This document shows, piece by piece, positions 54,739-62,395 of a DNA stretch of 64,000 nt. The stretch covers positions 62,001 through 126,000 of the forward strand of contig NZ_JAJQPD010000011.1 in NCBI RefSeq assembly GCF_021228295.1, read 5' to 3'. The notes beneath the pieces were generated by a model. The model had not been told where the DNA came from. It worked only from the letters and a program-made list of their open reading frames with translations, and searched no databases. The translations under genes and the position numbers were made by a program. Numbering within the stretch: the stretch's first letter is position 1; each line of letters begins with the position of its first letter. Source of the DNA: Agromyces humatus. Its GTDB lineage: Bacteria; Actinomycetota; Actinomycetes; Actinomycetales; Microbacteriaceae.

Positions 54739-54786
54739 TGAGCCGACGCCGGTCGATGAGGCGCGCCGGCGCCGTCTCGAGACCCC
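54739..54786. repeat. Degenerate REP-like repeat near the proC stop
   Basis: GGTCGATGAGGCGCGCCGGCGCCGTCTCGAGACCC, a mixed form of the two subfamilies, lies directly before the proC stop between convergent genes. Confidence 0.75.
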
Positions 54787-55638
54787 TCAGGCGCCCGCGG
54801 CGAGTTCGCGGGCGCGGGCGAGCGCGGCATCGGTGGCGCGGTCGAACGTCTGCTTGAGATCGGATGCCTCGAGCACGGCGATCGCCCGCTCTGTCGTGCC
54901 CTTGGGGCTCGTGACCCGACGACGCAGCTCGGCGGGGTCGTCGCCGGTCGACGCGAGCAGCTCGCTCGCGCCGCGGAACGTGCCCTGCACCATGACCGCG
55001 GCCTGCTCGGGCGTGAAGCCCTTGTCGACGGCGGCCGCGGTGAGCTGTTCGATCAGGTAGAAGACGTACGCGGGCCCCGAGCCCGAGATCGTCGAGAGCG
55101 CGTCGAGCTGCGACTCGGGGACGACGAGCACCTGGCCGACCGTCTCGAAGAGCGACACGGCGAGCGCGAGGTCGGCTGGGCTCGAGCGGGTGCCGGCCGA
55201 GACACCGGTGACGGCGCGGCCGACGACCGCGGGCGTGTTCGGCATCGAACGGATCACCGCGACCGAGTCGGGCAGCAGCGACTCGAACGTCTCGACGGTC
55301 ACGCCGGCGGCGACCGACACGACGACCGTGCCCGGCTCGAGCGAATCGGCGATCTCACGCAGCAGGTCGGGCACCATCGCGGGCTTCACGGCCACGACCA
55401 CGAGCGCGGCGCCGGCGACGGCCGCGTGGTTGGCTGCGACATCCGTCTCGGTCGCGTAGGCGGTGACGCCATCGAGCCCGGCCAACTCGGCCGCCTTCTC
55501 GGCGGTGCGGTTCGTGGTGCGTATGCCGCCGTCGACCGCGACGCCCGGCTGAAGCAGCCCGGCGATGATCGCCCGGGCCATCGAACCGGCGCCCAGGAAC
55601 GCGATCGCGGGCAGTCTCACGGGGTCTGCAGCACTCAT
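54787..55638 (-). CDS. proC: Pyrroline-5-carboxylate reductase
   Basis: A 283-residue enzyme reducing P5C to proline. The Rossmann motif is IAFLGAGSMARAIIAGLL. VVAVKPAMVPDLLREI and VIRSMPNTPAVVGRAVTGVS follow. The ProC signature ALSTISGSGPAYVFYLIEQLTAAAVDKGFTPEQAAVM and LRRRVTSPKGTTERAI complete it. The ATG at 55638 is 6 bases from TAGGAT on the minus strand, shared with the divergent neighbour. Confidence 0.95.
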   Translation of the reverse strand: MSAADPVRLPAIAFLGAGSMARAIIAGLLQPGVAVDGGIRTTNRTAEKAAELAGLDGVTAYATETDVAANHAAVAGAALVVVAVKPAMVPDLLREIADSLEPGTVVVSVAAGVTVETFESLLPDSVAVIRSMPNTPAVVGRAVTGVSAGTRSSPADLALAVSLFETVGQVLVVPESQLDALSTISGSGPAYVFYLIEQLTAAAVDKGFTPEQAAVMVQGTFRGASELLASTGDDPAELRRRVTSPKGTTERAIAVLEASDLKQTFDRATDAALARARELAAGA

Positions 55639-55644
55639 GCGACC

Positions 55645-55654
55645 ATCCTAGGAT
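55645..55654. promoter_or_regulatory. Shared, overlapping -10 elements of proC and the CDF gene
   Basis: ATCCTAGGAT is a perfect palindrome that provides TAGGAT on both strands. It is 6 bases before the proC ATG and 7 bases before the CDF ATG. Two divergent leaderless promoters are therefore predicted to overlap and exclude one another. Confidence 0.65.
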
Positions 55655-55661
55655 TGCTGCT

Positions 55662-56624
55662 ATGAGCGCATCGGGCGGCACCAAAGCCATCATCGCGGCA
55701 TTCCTCGCCAACTCGGGAATCGCCGTGACGAAGTTCATCGCATGGTTCTTCTCGGGGTCGGCGTCGATGCTCGCCGAGGGCGTGCACTCCGTCGCCGACG
55801 CGGGCAACCAGCTGCTGCTCATCCTCGGCGGACGCCAGGCGAAGAAGAAGGCCGACAAGGAGCATCCCTTCGGCTACGGCCGCGAGCGGTACGTGTACGC
55901 GTTCGTCGTCTCGATCATCCTGTTCTCGGTCGGCGGCGTCTTCTCGATCTACGAGGGCGTCGACAAGCTGCAGCATCCGCACGAGCTCGAGAACGCGTGG
56001 CTGCCGCTGCTCGTGCTGTCGATCGCGATCGTGCTCGAGTCGTTCTCGCTGCGCACCGCCGTCATCGAGTCGAACCACGTGCGCGGCAAGCAGACCTGGG
56101 TGCAGTTCGTGCGCCGGGCGAAGGCGCCCGAGTTGCCCGTCGTGCTGCTCGAAGACATCGCCGCGCTCGTGGGACTCGTGTTCGCGTTCCTCGCCGTCGG
56201 CCTCACGGTCATCACCGGAAACCCGCTGTTCGATGCGATCGGCACGCTCATGATCGGCACCCTGCTCGTGCTCGTGGCCATCGTCCTCGGCATCGAGACC
56301 AAGTCGCTGCTCGTCGGCGAAGGCGCCAACGACGACGACGTCCAGAAGATCGAGCAGGCGATCGTCAACGGCCCAGAGGCCGAGCGCATCATCCACATGA
56401 AGACGCTGTACCTCGGCCCCGACGAGCTGCTCGTCGCCGCGAAGGTCGGCTTCACCGCCGACCAGAAGGTGCTCGAGATCGCCGCCGCGACGAACGTCAT
56501 CGAGCAGCGCATTCGGGCGGCCGTGCCCTCGGCCCGGGTCATCTACATCGAGCCCGACGTGTATGTCGAACCGAACCAGCCCGCGCCGCCCACCGACGCG
56601 ATCGTCATCAAGGGCCTCGAGTGA
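55662..56624 (+). CDS. Cation diffusion facilitator (CDF) metal transporter
   Basis: A 320-residue proton-metal antiporter. The start AIIAAFLANSGIAVTKFIAWFFSGSASMLAEGVHSVADAGNQ contains the CDF signature and helix II acidic/His residues. KEHPFGYGRERYVY follows, and helix V has LLEDIAALVGL. The C-terminal cytoplasmic domain continues normally. Exporting Zn2+ or Mn2+ is the family role; the ion is not certain. Confidence 0.9.
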   Translation: MSASGGTKAIIAAFLANSGIAVTKFIAWFFSGSASMLAEGVHSVADAGNQLLLILGGRQAKKKADKEHPFGYGRERYVYAFVVSIILFSVGGVFSIYEGVDKLQHPHELENAWLPLLVLSIAIVLESFSLRTAVIESNHVRGKQTWVQFVRRAKAPELPVVLLEDIAALVGLVFAFLAVGLTVITGNPLFDAIGTLMIGTLLVLVAIVLGIETKSLLVGEGANDDDVQKIEQAIVNGPEAERIIHMKTLYLGPDELLVAAKVGFTADQKVLEIAAATNVIEQRIRAAVPSARVIYIEPDVYVEPNQPAPPTDAIVIKGLE

Positions 56625-56629
56625 AGAGC

Positions 56630-56733
56630 GTCGGTCGAGGAGCGCCCGGCGAAGCCGGACGCGTCTCGAGACCCGAAACCGGTGATCTCGATACGGGTCG
56701 CGCTTCACGCGGCCCTACTCGATCGACGAGACC
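56630..56733. repeat. Two repeats between CDF and amidotransferase genes
   Basis: GTCGGTCGAGGAGCGCCCGG...CGTCTCGAGACCC followed by TCTCGATACGGGTCGCG...CCTACTCGATCGACGAGACC. These are the CGATACG subfamily. The amidotransferase reading frame is open through both. Confidence 0.75.
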
Positions 56734-56746
56734 CCGCACTGCGCTG

Positions 56747-57448
56747 GTGCTCCGCCACGACTCGACGATCGGCCTCGGCAACCTCGAGCCCACGCTCGAG
56801 GCGCACGGCTACGAGATCGTCACGGTCGACGCGCCGTCGACGGATGTCTCGGGGCTCGACGCGCTCGCACCCGACCTGGTCGTCGTGCTCGGCGGCGAAG
56901 AGGGCGCCTACGAGACCGACCTCTACCCCTACCTCGCCGATGAGATCGAACTGCTGCGCACCCGCATCGACGCCGAGGCGCCGATCTTCGGCGTCTGCCT
57001 GGGTGCCCAGCTGCTCGCGAAGACCCTCGGCGCGCGCGCATACAAGGGCGAGCGAAAAGAGGTCGGCTGGCTCATGGTCGAGCCCACTGAGGCGGGTACC
57101 GACTCGCCGGTGCGGCACTTCGCCGGCGTGCCCACCGTGCAGTGGCACGGCGACACGTTCGAGCTGCCCGAGGGCGTCGAGCGCCTCGCCGGGTCTGCGC
57201 AGTACGAGAATCAGGCCTTCGCCCGGGGCGATTGGCTGCTCGCGGTGCAGTTCCACCCCGAGGTCGACGACGCCATCCACGAAGACTGGCTCGCAGCCTG
57301 GGGCGACGAGCTGCCCGAGTACGGGCTCACCGCCGAGCAGCTGCGCGCGCAGCGCGCCGACTACGGGCCGCCGATGCAAGCGGCATCCGCTCTCCTGCTC
57401 GGCGAGTACCTCGAGGGCCTCGCCCGCAGGTCGGAATCAGCCGCGTAG
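56747..57448 (+). CDS. Class I glutamine amidotransferase, GMP-synthase-like
   Basis: A 233-residue free-standing GATase1 domain. It has the nucleophile elbow FGVCLGAQLLAKTLG and the catalytic pair in LAVQFHPEVDDAIHEDW, with VQWHGDTFELP before it. The acceptor substrate is unknown. The start is ambiguous: GTG 56747 begins the conserved strand VLRHDSTIGLGNLE. An in-frame GTG at 56621 overlaps the CDF stop (GTGA) but would add 42 residues translated from repeats. Confidence 0.82.
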   Translation: MLRHDSTIGLGNLEPTLEAHGYEIVTVDAPSTDVSGLDALAPDLVVVLGGEEGAYETDLYPYLADEIELLRTRIDAEAPIFGVCLGAQLLAKTLGARAYKGERKEVGWLMVEPTEAGTDSPVRHFAGVPTVQWHGDTFELPEGVERLAGSAQYENQAFARGDWLLAVQFHPEVDDAIHEDWLAAWGDELPEYGLTAEQLRAQRADYGPPMQAASALLLGEYLEGLARRSESAA

Positions 57449-57487
57449 ACCTCGCGGTGCGCGCCTCTGCACCGCCTTCGCGCGGCA

Positions 57488-58399
57488 TCACGTCCGTGCC
57501 GGGCGGGTGGCCCCCTCGATGCGCTCGCCTGCGTCCAGCTCGCGCATGAGGCCGAGCACGTCATCGACGGACTGCGCCGGGTCGGTCACCGGCGCCTGCA
57601 CGTGCCGCACGGTTCCCTCGTCGTCGACCAGCAGGGTGACGCGCTTGAGCCGGTCGGCGCCGCCGGCCCGGAACACGGGCAGCCGCAGCGCGGAGGCCGC
57701 GAGGCCGTCCTGGTCGGAGGCGAGCAGGTACGGCAGGTCGGCGTGCGCGGCGAACGCCGCGAGCTGCTCGGGGTGTTGCGTGCTGACGCCGAGCACCCGC
57801 GCGCCCGCCTTCGCGAGGGCGGTGTGCCGGCGTCCGTAGCTGACGCACTCGAGTGTGCAGCCGCTGGCGCCCGGCACCTCACCCCAGTGCGGCGGGTACC
57901 CGTGCGTCCCGGGCGCGTACGCGCCGGGGAAGAAGAACAGCGCCGTCCAGCGGTCGGGGTCGACGAGGCGCACCGTGGAACCGTCGGACGCCGTGAGCGC
58001 GACGTCGGGCGCGCGCGTGCCCTCGAGCGCGCGAACCCGCGCGAGGTCGCCGTCGCCGAGCGCGCCGCTCAGCGTGCCGTCGCCCATGACGAACCGCGTG
58101 CCCCACTCCTGCAGCGCCAACAGCACCGGGAGCAGCCCCTCGCCACTTGCGGTGAGCCGGTAGTCGTGGCGCGGCGGCCGCGACGAGTACGGCACCTTCT
58201 CGAGCACGCCGTGTTCCACGAGCGACCCGAGGCGCTCCGTGAGCGCGCGGCGCGAGAGGCCGAGCTCGCGAGCGAAGCCCTCGAACCGGGTGACCCCCGC
58301 GGCGGCCTCGCGCACGATCAGCAGACTCTGCCAGTCACCGACGATGCCGAGGGACTGCGCGATGCCGCAGGAGCTGTCGGTGAGATCCTCGCGGCGCAT
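57488..58399 (-). CDS. HxlR-type regulator fused to a redoxin (PrxQ/BCP-like) domain
   Basis: A 303-residue fusion. Residues about 1-105 are a HxlR winged helix with the family's conserved N-terminal Cys (C11, SSCGIAQSLGIVGDWQSLLIVREA) and FARELGLSRRALTERLGSLVEHGVLEK. Residues about 125-290 form a thioredoxin-fold redoxin (APDVALTASDGSTVRL, FFFPGAYAPGTHGYPPHW) with a GCTLEC Cys pair (C181 and C185), as in PrxQ/BCP peroxiredoxins. HxlR relatives such as YodB and HypR sense oxidants through the N-terminal Cys. It is divergent from an MFS gene across a perfect palindrome. Confidence 0.87.
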   Translation of the reverse strand: MRREDLTDSSCGIAQSLGIVGDWQSLLIVREAAAGVTRFEGFARELGLSRRALTERLGSLVEHGVLEKVPYSSRPPRHDYRLTASGEGLLPVLLALQEWGTRFVMGDGTLSGALGDGDLARVRALEGTRAPDVALTASDGSTVRLVDPDRWTALFFFPGAYAPGTHGYPPHWGEVPGASGCTLECVSYGRRHTALAKAGARVLGVSTQHPEQLAAFAAHADLPYLLASDQDGLAASALRLPVFRAGGADRLKRVTLLVDDEGTVRHVQAPVTDPAQSVDDVLGLMRELDAGERIEGATRPART

Positions 58400-58449
58400 G
58401 GCTTCAATCCTCTCCCCGGGCACGGGCTGTGTCCATACGGCGCCGTGGT

Positions 58450-58472
58450 GTAAGTTCCATTCTGGAACTTAC
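58450..58472. promoter_or_regulatory. HxlR-type operator between the fusion regulator and MFS genes
   Basis: GTAAGTTCCA, three bases, TGGAACTTAC: perfect 10-bp arms in the 131-bp divergent region, 51 bp from the regulator start and 58 bp from the MFS start. It is the expected binding site of the HxlR domain. Confidence 0.75.
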
Positions 58473-58530
58473 CAACCACGACGGGACCCCTTTTGTTCCC
58501 AGGCCCGTCCCCGCACCGAGGAGGTGGCCT

Positions 58531-59847
58531 GTGACCACGAGCTCACGGCCGTTCTGGACCTATTGGGCTGCGAGCACGACCAGCGGCGTCGGCACCGCCG
58601 TGACCGCCGTCGCGCTCCCGCTCACGGCGGTGACCGTGCTGGACGCGGGGCCGGTCGAGACGGGCGTGCTCGCTGCGTCGTCGTACCTCGCCTGGGTGGT
58701 GCTCGGCCTGCCGGCGGGCGCGATCGTGCACCGGCTGCCGTTGCGCGCCACGCAGGTCGTGGCCGACCTGGTGCGGGCGGGCGCGATCCTCACCGTGCCG
58801 CTGGTCTGGTGGTTGGGCGACCTCTCACTGGTCCACCTGGTGGTCGCGGCGCTCGCGATCAACGTGGCCGAGGTGTTCTTCTTCACCGCGAACACGACGT
58901 TCCTGCCCACGGTGGTGCCGCAGCATGAGCTGACGAGCCGCAACAGTCTCGTCTCCGGAACCCATGCCGCCACACAGCTCGGTGGTCCGTCCGTCGCCGG
59001 CCTGCTGGTGCAGGTGATCGGCGCGGTGCCCGCGCTGCTGGTCGACGTCGCCTCCTACCTGACGTCCGCGCTGCTGCTGCGGAGATTGCCCGAGCGGCGC
59101 GAGCCGGCCCCCGCCGACGGCGGCGCAAGGCCGGGGATGGGCGCGATGATCGCCGAGGGGTGGCGGTTCGTCGTACGTCACCCCGTGATGGCGTCGGCCA
59201 CCTGGTGGGCGTGCGTCGTCAACCTCGTGTGCGGCGTGCAGGCCGGCCTCTTCGCGCTCTACCTGGTGCGCGACCTCGATGCTCCGCCCGCCATGGTGGG
59301 GGTGCTCCTCGCCGCGGATGGTGCCGGCGCGCTGCTCGCGGCGGCGGCCACGCCGTGGCTCGTGCGCCGGTTCGGGTCCGCGCGGGTGCTGCTGGCCGCC
59401 GGGCTGTTCGGGTTCGCCGGGGCCCTGCTGATCCCCCTCGGCGCCGGGCCCGTCGGGTGGCTGTGTTTCGCGGTCGGCACCCTCGTGTTCGGGGCGTCGG
59501 TCGTGCCGGGAAGCGTCGTGACGCGCACCTACCGCCAAGTGGCCAGCCCGCCCGCACTGCTCTCTCGCGTGATGGCCACCGTGCGGTTCGTCTCATGGAG
59601 CATGATCCCGCTCGGCGCCCTGGTCGCCGGCGTGCTCGCCGCACAGGTGGGCAGCCGACCCGTGCTGCTCGGGTCCGCGTTCATCCTGCTGCTCGGCCCG
59701 CTCATCGTGGGACTCAGCCCGGTGCGCAGGCTGCGCGACCTCGAGGATTACGGCGACGCCGGCCGGCGCAGCGGATCGTCGAAGAATTCGAGCAGCAGAC
59801 GAGCGGATGCCTCGGCCTCGACGCCCCCGAAGACCTCGACACGGTGA
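58531..59847 (+). CDS. MFS exporter (MFS_3/EntS-like)
   Basis: A 438-residue transporter with 12 helices: FWTYWAASTTSGVGTAVTAVALPLTAV, then NTTFLPTVVPQHELTSRNSLVSGTHAATQLGGPSVAGLLVQVIG, the pattern of the MFS_3 group that includes EntS-like exporters. The GTG at 58531 has GAGGAGG upstream. The last 33 residues ([21 protein letters not shown]) lie antisense to the tadA 3' end (100-bp overlap) and are low-complexity, so they are probably not functional. Regulation by the divergent fusion regulator is inferred. Confidence 0.87.
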   Translation: MTTSSRPFWTYWAASTTSGVGTAVTAVALPLTAVTVLDAGPVETGVLAASSYLAWVVLGLPAGAIVHRLPLRATQVVADLVRAGAILTVPLVWWLGDLSLVHLVVAALAINVAEVFFFTANTTFLPTVVPQHELTSRNSLVSGTHAATQLGGPSVAGLLVQVIGAVPALLVDVASYLTSALLLRRLPERREPAPADGGARPGMGAMIAEGWRFVVRHPVMASATWWACVVNLVCGVQAGLFALYLVRDLDAPPAMVGVLLAADGAGALLAAAATPWLVRRFGSARVLLAAGLFGFAGALLIPLGAGPVGWLCFAVGTLVFGASVVPGSVVTRTYRQVASPPALLSRVMATVRFVSWSMIPLGALVAGVLAAQVGSRPVLLGSAFILLLGPLIVGLSPVRRLRDLEDYGDAGRRSGSSKNSSSRRADASASTPPKTSTR

Positions 59848-60212
59848 TTGAGGCGACGATCGCGCAGTACGTCGTAGAGCGAGCCGGCGGCACCGGCCTT
59901 CTCGTCCCACGCTCCGAACACGACCGTGGCAACACGCGCCGAGACGATGGCGCCGGCGCACATCACGCACGGCTCGAGGGTGACGACGAGCGTGCAGTCG
60001 GTGAGGCGCCAGTCGCCGGTCGCCTCGGCCGCGGTACGCAGCGCGAGCACCTCGGCGTGAGCGGTCGGATCACCCGTGAGCTCGCGCTCATTGCGCCGCG
60101 CGGCGACGACCCTGCCAGACCCGTCGACCACGATCGCACCGACCGGCACGTCGCGCGTCGCGGGCGCCTGCTCAGCCTCGGCCAGCGCGAGGCGCATCCA
60201 ATCGTGATGCAT
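59748..60212 (-). CDS. tadA: tRNA(adenine34) deaminase TadA
   Basis: A 154-residue zinc deaminase making inosine-34 in tRNA-Arg. Zinc ligands and catalytic Glu are in [11 protein letters not shown] and [37 protein letters not shown] 60212 ([15 protein letters not shown]) is preferred; the frame extends to 60278 without conservation and passes an inverted repeat. It overlaps the MFS gene tail to tail. Confidence 0.92.
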   Translation of the reverse strand: MHHDWMRLALAEAEQAPATRDVPVGAIVVDGSGRVVAARRNERELTGDPTAHAEVLALRTAAEATGDWRLTDCTLVVTLEPCVMCAGAIVSARVATVVFGAWDEKAGAAGSLYDVLRDRRLNHRVEVFGGVEAEASARLLLEFFDDPLRRPASP

Positions 60213-60245
60213 CGCACGCTCCACGCGCGCACCTCCGTCCCGATT

Positions 60246-60283
60246 CCGAGTTGCCCGATTCTCACCGAATTCGGGCAACTCGG
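60246..60283. repeat. Inverted repeat between divergent tadA and upp
   Basis: Arms CCGAGTTGCCCGA (60246-60258) and TCGGGCAACTCGG (60271-60283) are perfectly complementary around a 12-base loop. Being upstream of both genes, it is not a terminator for either. Confidence 0.75.
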
Positions 60284-60313
60284 CGAGAAGGGGTCGGCAA
60301 TAGACTCGAGCCT

Positions 60314-60946
60314 ATGCGAGTCCACGTTGCCGATCACCCGCTCATCACCCACAAGCTGACGGTCCTGCGCGACGTGAACACTCCGTCGCCGATCTTCCGT
60401 GCGCTCGTCGAAGAGCTCATGACGCTGCTCGCCTACGAGGGCACCCGTGGAGTGCGCGTCGAGCCCGTCGACATCGTCACGCCGGTCGCGCCGACGACGG
60501 GGGTGCGCATCGCCGAGCCGAAGCCGCTCATCGTGCCGATCCTGCGCGCGGGCCTCGGCATGCTCGAGGGCATGGTCAAGCTGCTGCCGAGCGCCGAGGT
60601 CGGCTTCCTCGGCATGGCTCGCAACGAAGAGACCCTCGAGCCCACGACCTACGCCGAGCGCCTGCCCGACGACCTCAGCAACCGCCAGTGCTTCGTGCTC
60701 GACCCCATGCTCGCCACGGGTGGGTCGCTGACGGCGGCCATCGAGTTCCTGCTCGAGCGCGGTGCGACCGACGTGACCGCGATCTGCATCCTCGCGGCGC
60801 CCGAGGGCCTCAAGGCCGTCGAACAGGCGCTGCAGGGTCGCGAGGTCACGATCGTGCTCGGCGCGGTCGATGAGCAGCTCAACGAGCAGGGCTTCATCGT
60901 GCCCGGCCTGGGCGATGCAGGCGACCGCCTCTACGGCACGGTGTAA
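60314..60946 (+). CDS. upp: Uracil phosphoribosyltransferase
   Basis: A 210-residue pyrimidine-salvage enzyme converting uracil and PRPP to UMP. It has [66 protein letters not shown], the PRPP loop [16 protein letters not shown] and the uracil-binding [15 protein letters not shown] at the end. TAGACT (60301-60306) ends 7 bases before the ATG. Confidence 0.96.
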   Translation: MRVHVADHPLITHKLTVLRDVNTPSPIFRALVEELMTLLAYEGTRGVRVEPVDIVTPVAPTTGVRIAEPKPLIVPILRAGLGMLEGMVKLLPSAEVGFLGMARNEETLEPTTYAERLPDDLSNRQCFVLDPMLATGGSLTAAIEFLLERGATDVTAICILAAPEGLKAVEQALQGREVTIVLGAVDEQLNEQGFIVPGLGDAGDRLYGTV

Positions 60947-60957
60947 CGGTCCCCACA

Positions 60958-60990
60958 GGAGCCGACCGGGCGAACGAAACCCGCGGCTCC
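60958..60990 (+). terminator. Possible hairpin terminator after upp
   Basis: GGAGCC (60958-60963) pairs with GGCTCC (60985-60990). The stem is short and there is no T-run. Confidence 0.35.
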
Positions 60991-61199
60991 ACACGGTAGG
61001 GGCGATGCCGCGTCATCCGCCTCGAAGGATCTTCGGGGTTCGACACGCCGTTGCGCACCGGCCACACGGAATATTTCCGAAACTCATGCTCCGTCGCAGA
61101 TCCTTTCTCGAAACCGGTTGCCAATCGTGATTCTTGTGGATGTCGCAACCGCACCCGCACCGGCTGCGACGTCACACCCCGTTATCTCGCCGTCATGAA
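60991..61199. other. Intergenic DNA upstream of the uORF
   Basis: About 210 bp with no supported gene. It is AT-richer than its surroundings near 61065-61140 (GGAATATTTCCG is a near-palindrome), as expected of a regulatory region. Confidence 0.5.
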
Positions 61200-61228
61200 T
61201 TGACATACGTCGGACTCTGAGTTTGACT
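61200..61228 (+). promoter_or_regulatory. Promoter of the uORF/winged-helix unit
   Basis: A consensus TTGACA (61200-61205) is followed by 17 bases and TTGACT (61223-61228), which ends 6 bases before the uORF ATG at 61235. A transcript starting at or near that A would be leaderless. Confidence 0.6.
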
Positions 61229-61234
61229 CACCCC

Positions 61235-61336
61235 ATGACTGACACCGCACGCACCCTGACGGCCCCCGAGGCTTCCAGGACGACCGGCATGATGATGCCG
61301 GCGCGTGCACCCATGTGTTGTCGAATGTGCCGCTAA
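61235..61336 (+). CDS. Putative regulatory leader peptide, 33 residues, ending MCCRMCR
   Basis: The frame reads MTDTARTLTAPEAS..., then GMMMPARAPMCCRMCR and TAA. Three Cys codons lie within the last six sense codons, with several Met. Short, leaderless, Cys-ended uORFs are known in mycobacteria as cysteine-responsive attenuators. This uORF fits that form, with its own -35/-10 directly before the ATG. Two hairpins lie between it and the next gene (61353-61391 and 61445-61466). Translation has not been shown. Confidence 0.6.
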   Translation: MTDTARTLTAPEASRTTGMMMPARAPMCCRMCR

Positions 61337-61352
61337 CAGCGAAACGACCGCC

Positions 61353-61466
61353 GAGTCCCCAGCCGATCAGCACCCCGATCGGCGCCGACTCCACTGAACC
61401 GTCGCATCTCGGGGGTTCGCCCGGCCGAACGGCCATTCGTTCCCGACCCCGCTTCTGAGGGGTCGA
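61353..61466 (+). promoter_or_regulatory. Structured 5' region between leader peptide and winged-helix gene
   Basis: Hairpin 1: GAGTC (61353-61357) with GACTC (61387-61391), enclosing GCCGATC (61362-61368) with GATCGGC (61377-61383). Hairpin 2: CGACCCC (61445-61451) with GGGGTCG (61460-61466). Between them GTTCG/CGAAC can also pair. Such structures could couple uORF translation to downstream expression. Confidence 0.5.
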
Positions 61467-61498
61467 TTGCAGCACCCTTCAGCACAAGGACTCGTCAC

Positions 61499-62299
61499 AT
61501 GTCTCTCGCACTCGCCTCCGCTCCCGTCCGCACCGTTCAGGCCCGCACCGCCCCGTCGCTGCCCGCCGCCCCCGTCGCTGCGCCGCTCCGCTCGATCGGC
61601 GCCCCCGCACCTTCGGCTTCGACCGAGGCCACGACCGCCGTCGCGGCATCCGCATCCGCCCGCCCCGCAGCTCCCCGCGTTCGCGCCGTGCCCGAGGGCA
61701 CCGAGGCTCGCGGCTTCGTGCTCTACGTCGGCATCGACGAGGCGAAGGCCGCGGCCGATGGCACCACGCTGCACCGCATCGTCGAGGCGTTGCGCGCACT
61801 GACCGCCGAGATCGCTCCCTCTTCCGGCACCTACGCCGCCGTGGCACTGGCACCTGAGGGAGCCGGCGGTCGCGACGTCGACGTCGTGCGTCTCGCGCTG
61901 CAGGACCCGGCCGCGCTCGCGAAGCAGCGCGAGGGCCAGGGCACCCGTGACGACACCGACCGCCACCCCAACGGGGTCATCATCGACATCTCGCGCAAGC
62001 GGGTGCTGCTCGACGGCGAGGCCGCCGGCCTCACCTACAAGGAGTTCGAGCTGCTGCAATACCTCGTGCTGCGCGAGGGTCGCACGATCGACCGCCACGA
62101 GCTCATCGAGAACCTGTGGGACGCCGACGACGAGGCCCCCAGCGAGCGCACGATCGACGTGCACGTGCGCCGGCTGCGCTCGAAGCTCGCGCACTACCAG
62201 GACATCGTGCGCACCGTTCGCGGCGTCGGCTACCGGTTCGACCGGCACGCGGATGTCTCGATCCGACAGGCCTCGACGCCGTCGCCCGACCTCTATTGA
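61499..62299 (+). CDS. Winged-helix (OmpR/PhoB-type) regulator with novel N-terminal domain
   Basis: A 266-residue protein. Residues about 155-255 are a PhoB-type DNA-binding domain (GVIIDISRKRVLLDGEAAGLTYKEFELLQYLVLREGRTIDRHELIENLW...RTIDVHVRRLRSKL...VRTVRGVGYRF). The N-terminal half is not a receiver: an Ala/Pro-rich tail of about 65 residues, then GFVLYVGIDEAKAAADGTTL and TYAAVALAPEGAGGRDVDVVRLAL, with no phosphoacceptor Asp pocket. Thus it is probably controlled by something other than a histidine kinase. AAGGA precedes the ATG. A Cys-ended leader uORF lies upstream. The target genes are unknown. Confidence 0.85.
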   Translation: MSLALASAPVRTVQARTAPSLPAAPVAAPLRSIGAPAPSASTEATTAVAASASARPAAPRVRAVPEGTEARGFVLYVGIDEAKAAADGTTLHRIVEALRALTAEIAPSSGTYAAVALAPEGAGGRDVDVVRLALQDPAALAKQREGQGTRDDTDRHPNGVIIDISRKRVLLDGEAAGLTYKEFELLQYLVLREGRTIDRHELIENLWDADDEAPSERTIDVHVRRLRSKLAHYQDIVRTVRGVGYRFDRHADVSIRQASTPSPDLY

Positions 62300-62395
62300 G
62301 GCGGTGCGGTCGCGCCCCTTCTGCGCCATCGCGATGCCCGGCATCCCGAACGTCCTTCATGACGGGCTGCGCGTCTCGCGCTTAACATTGGGCGC

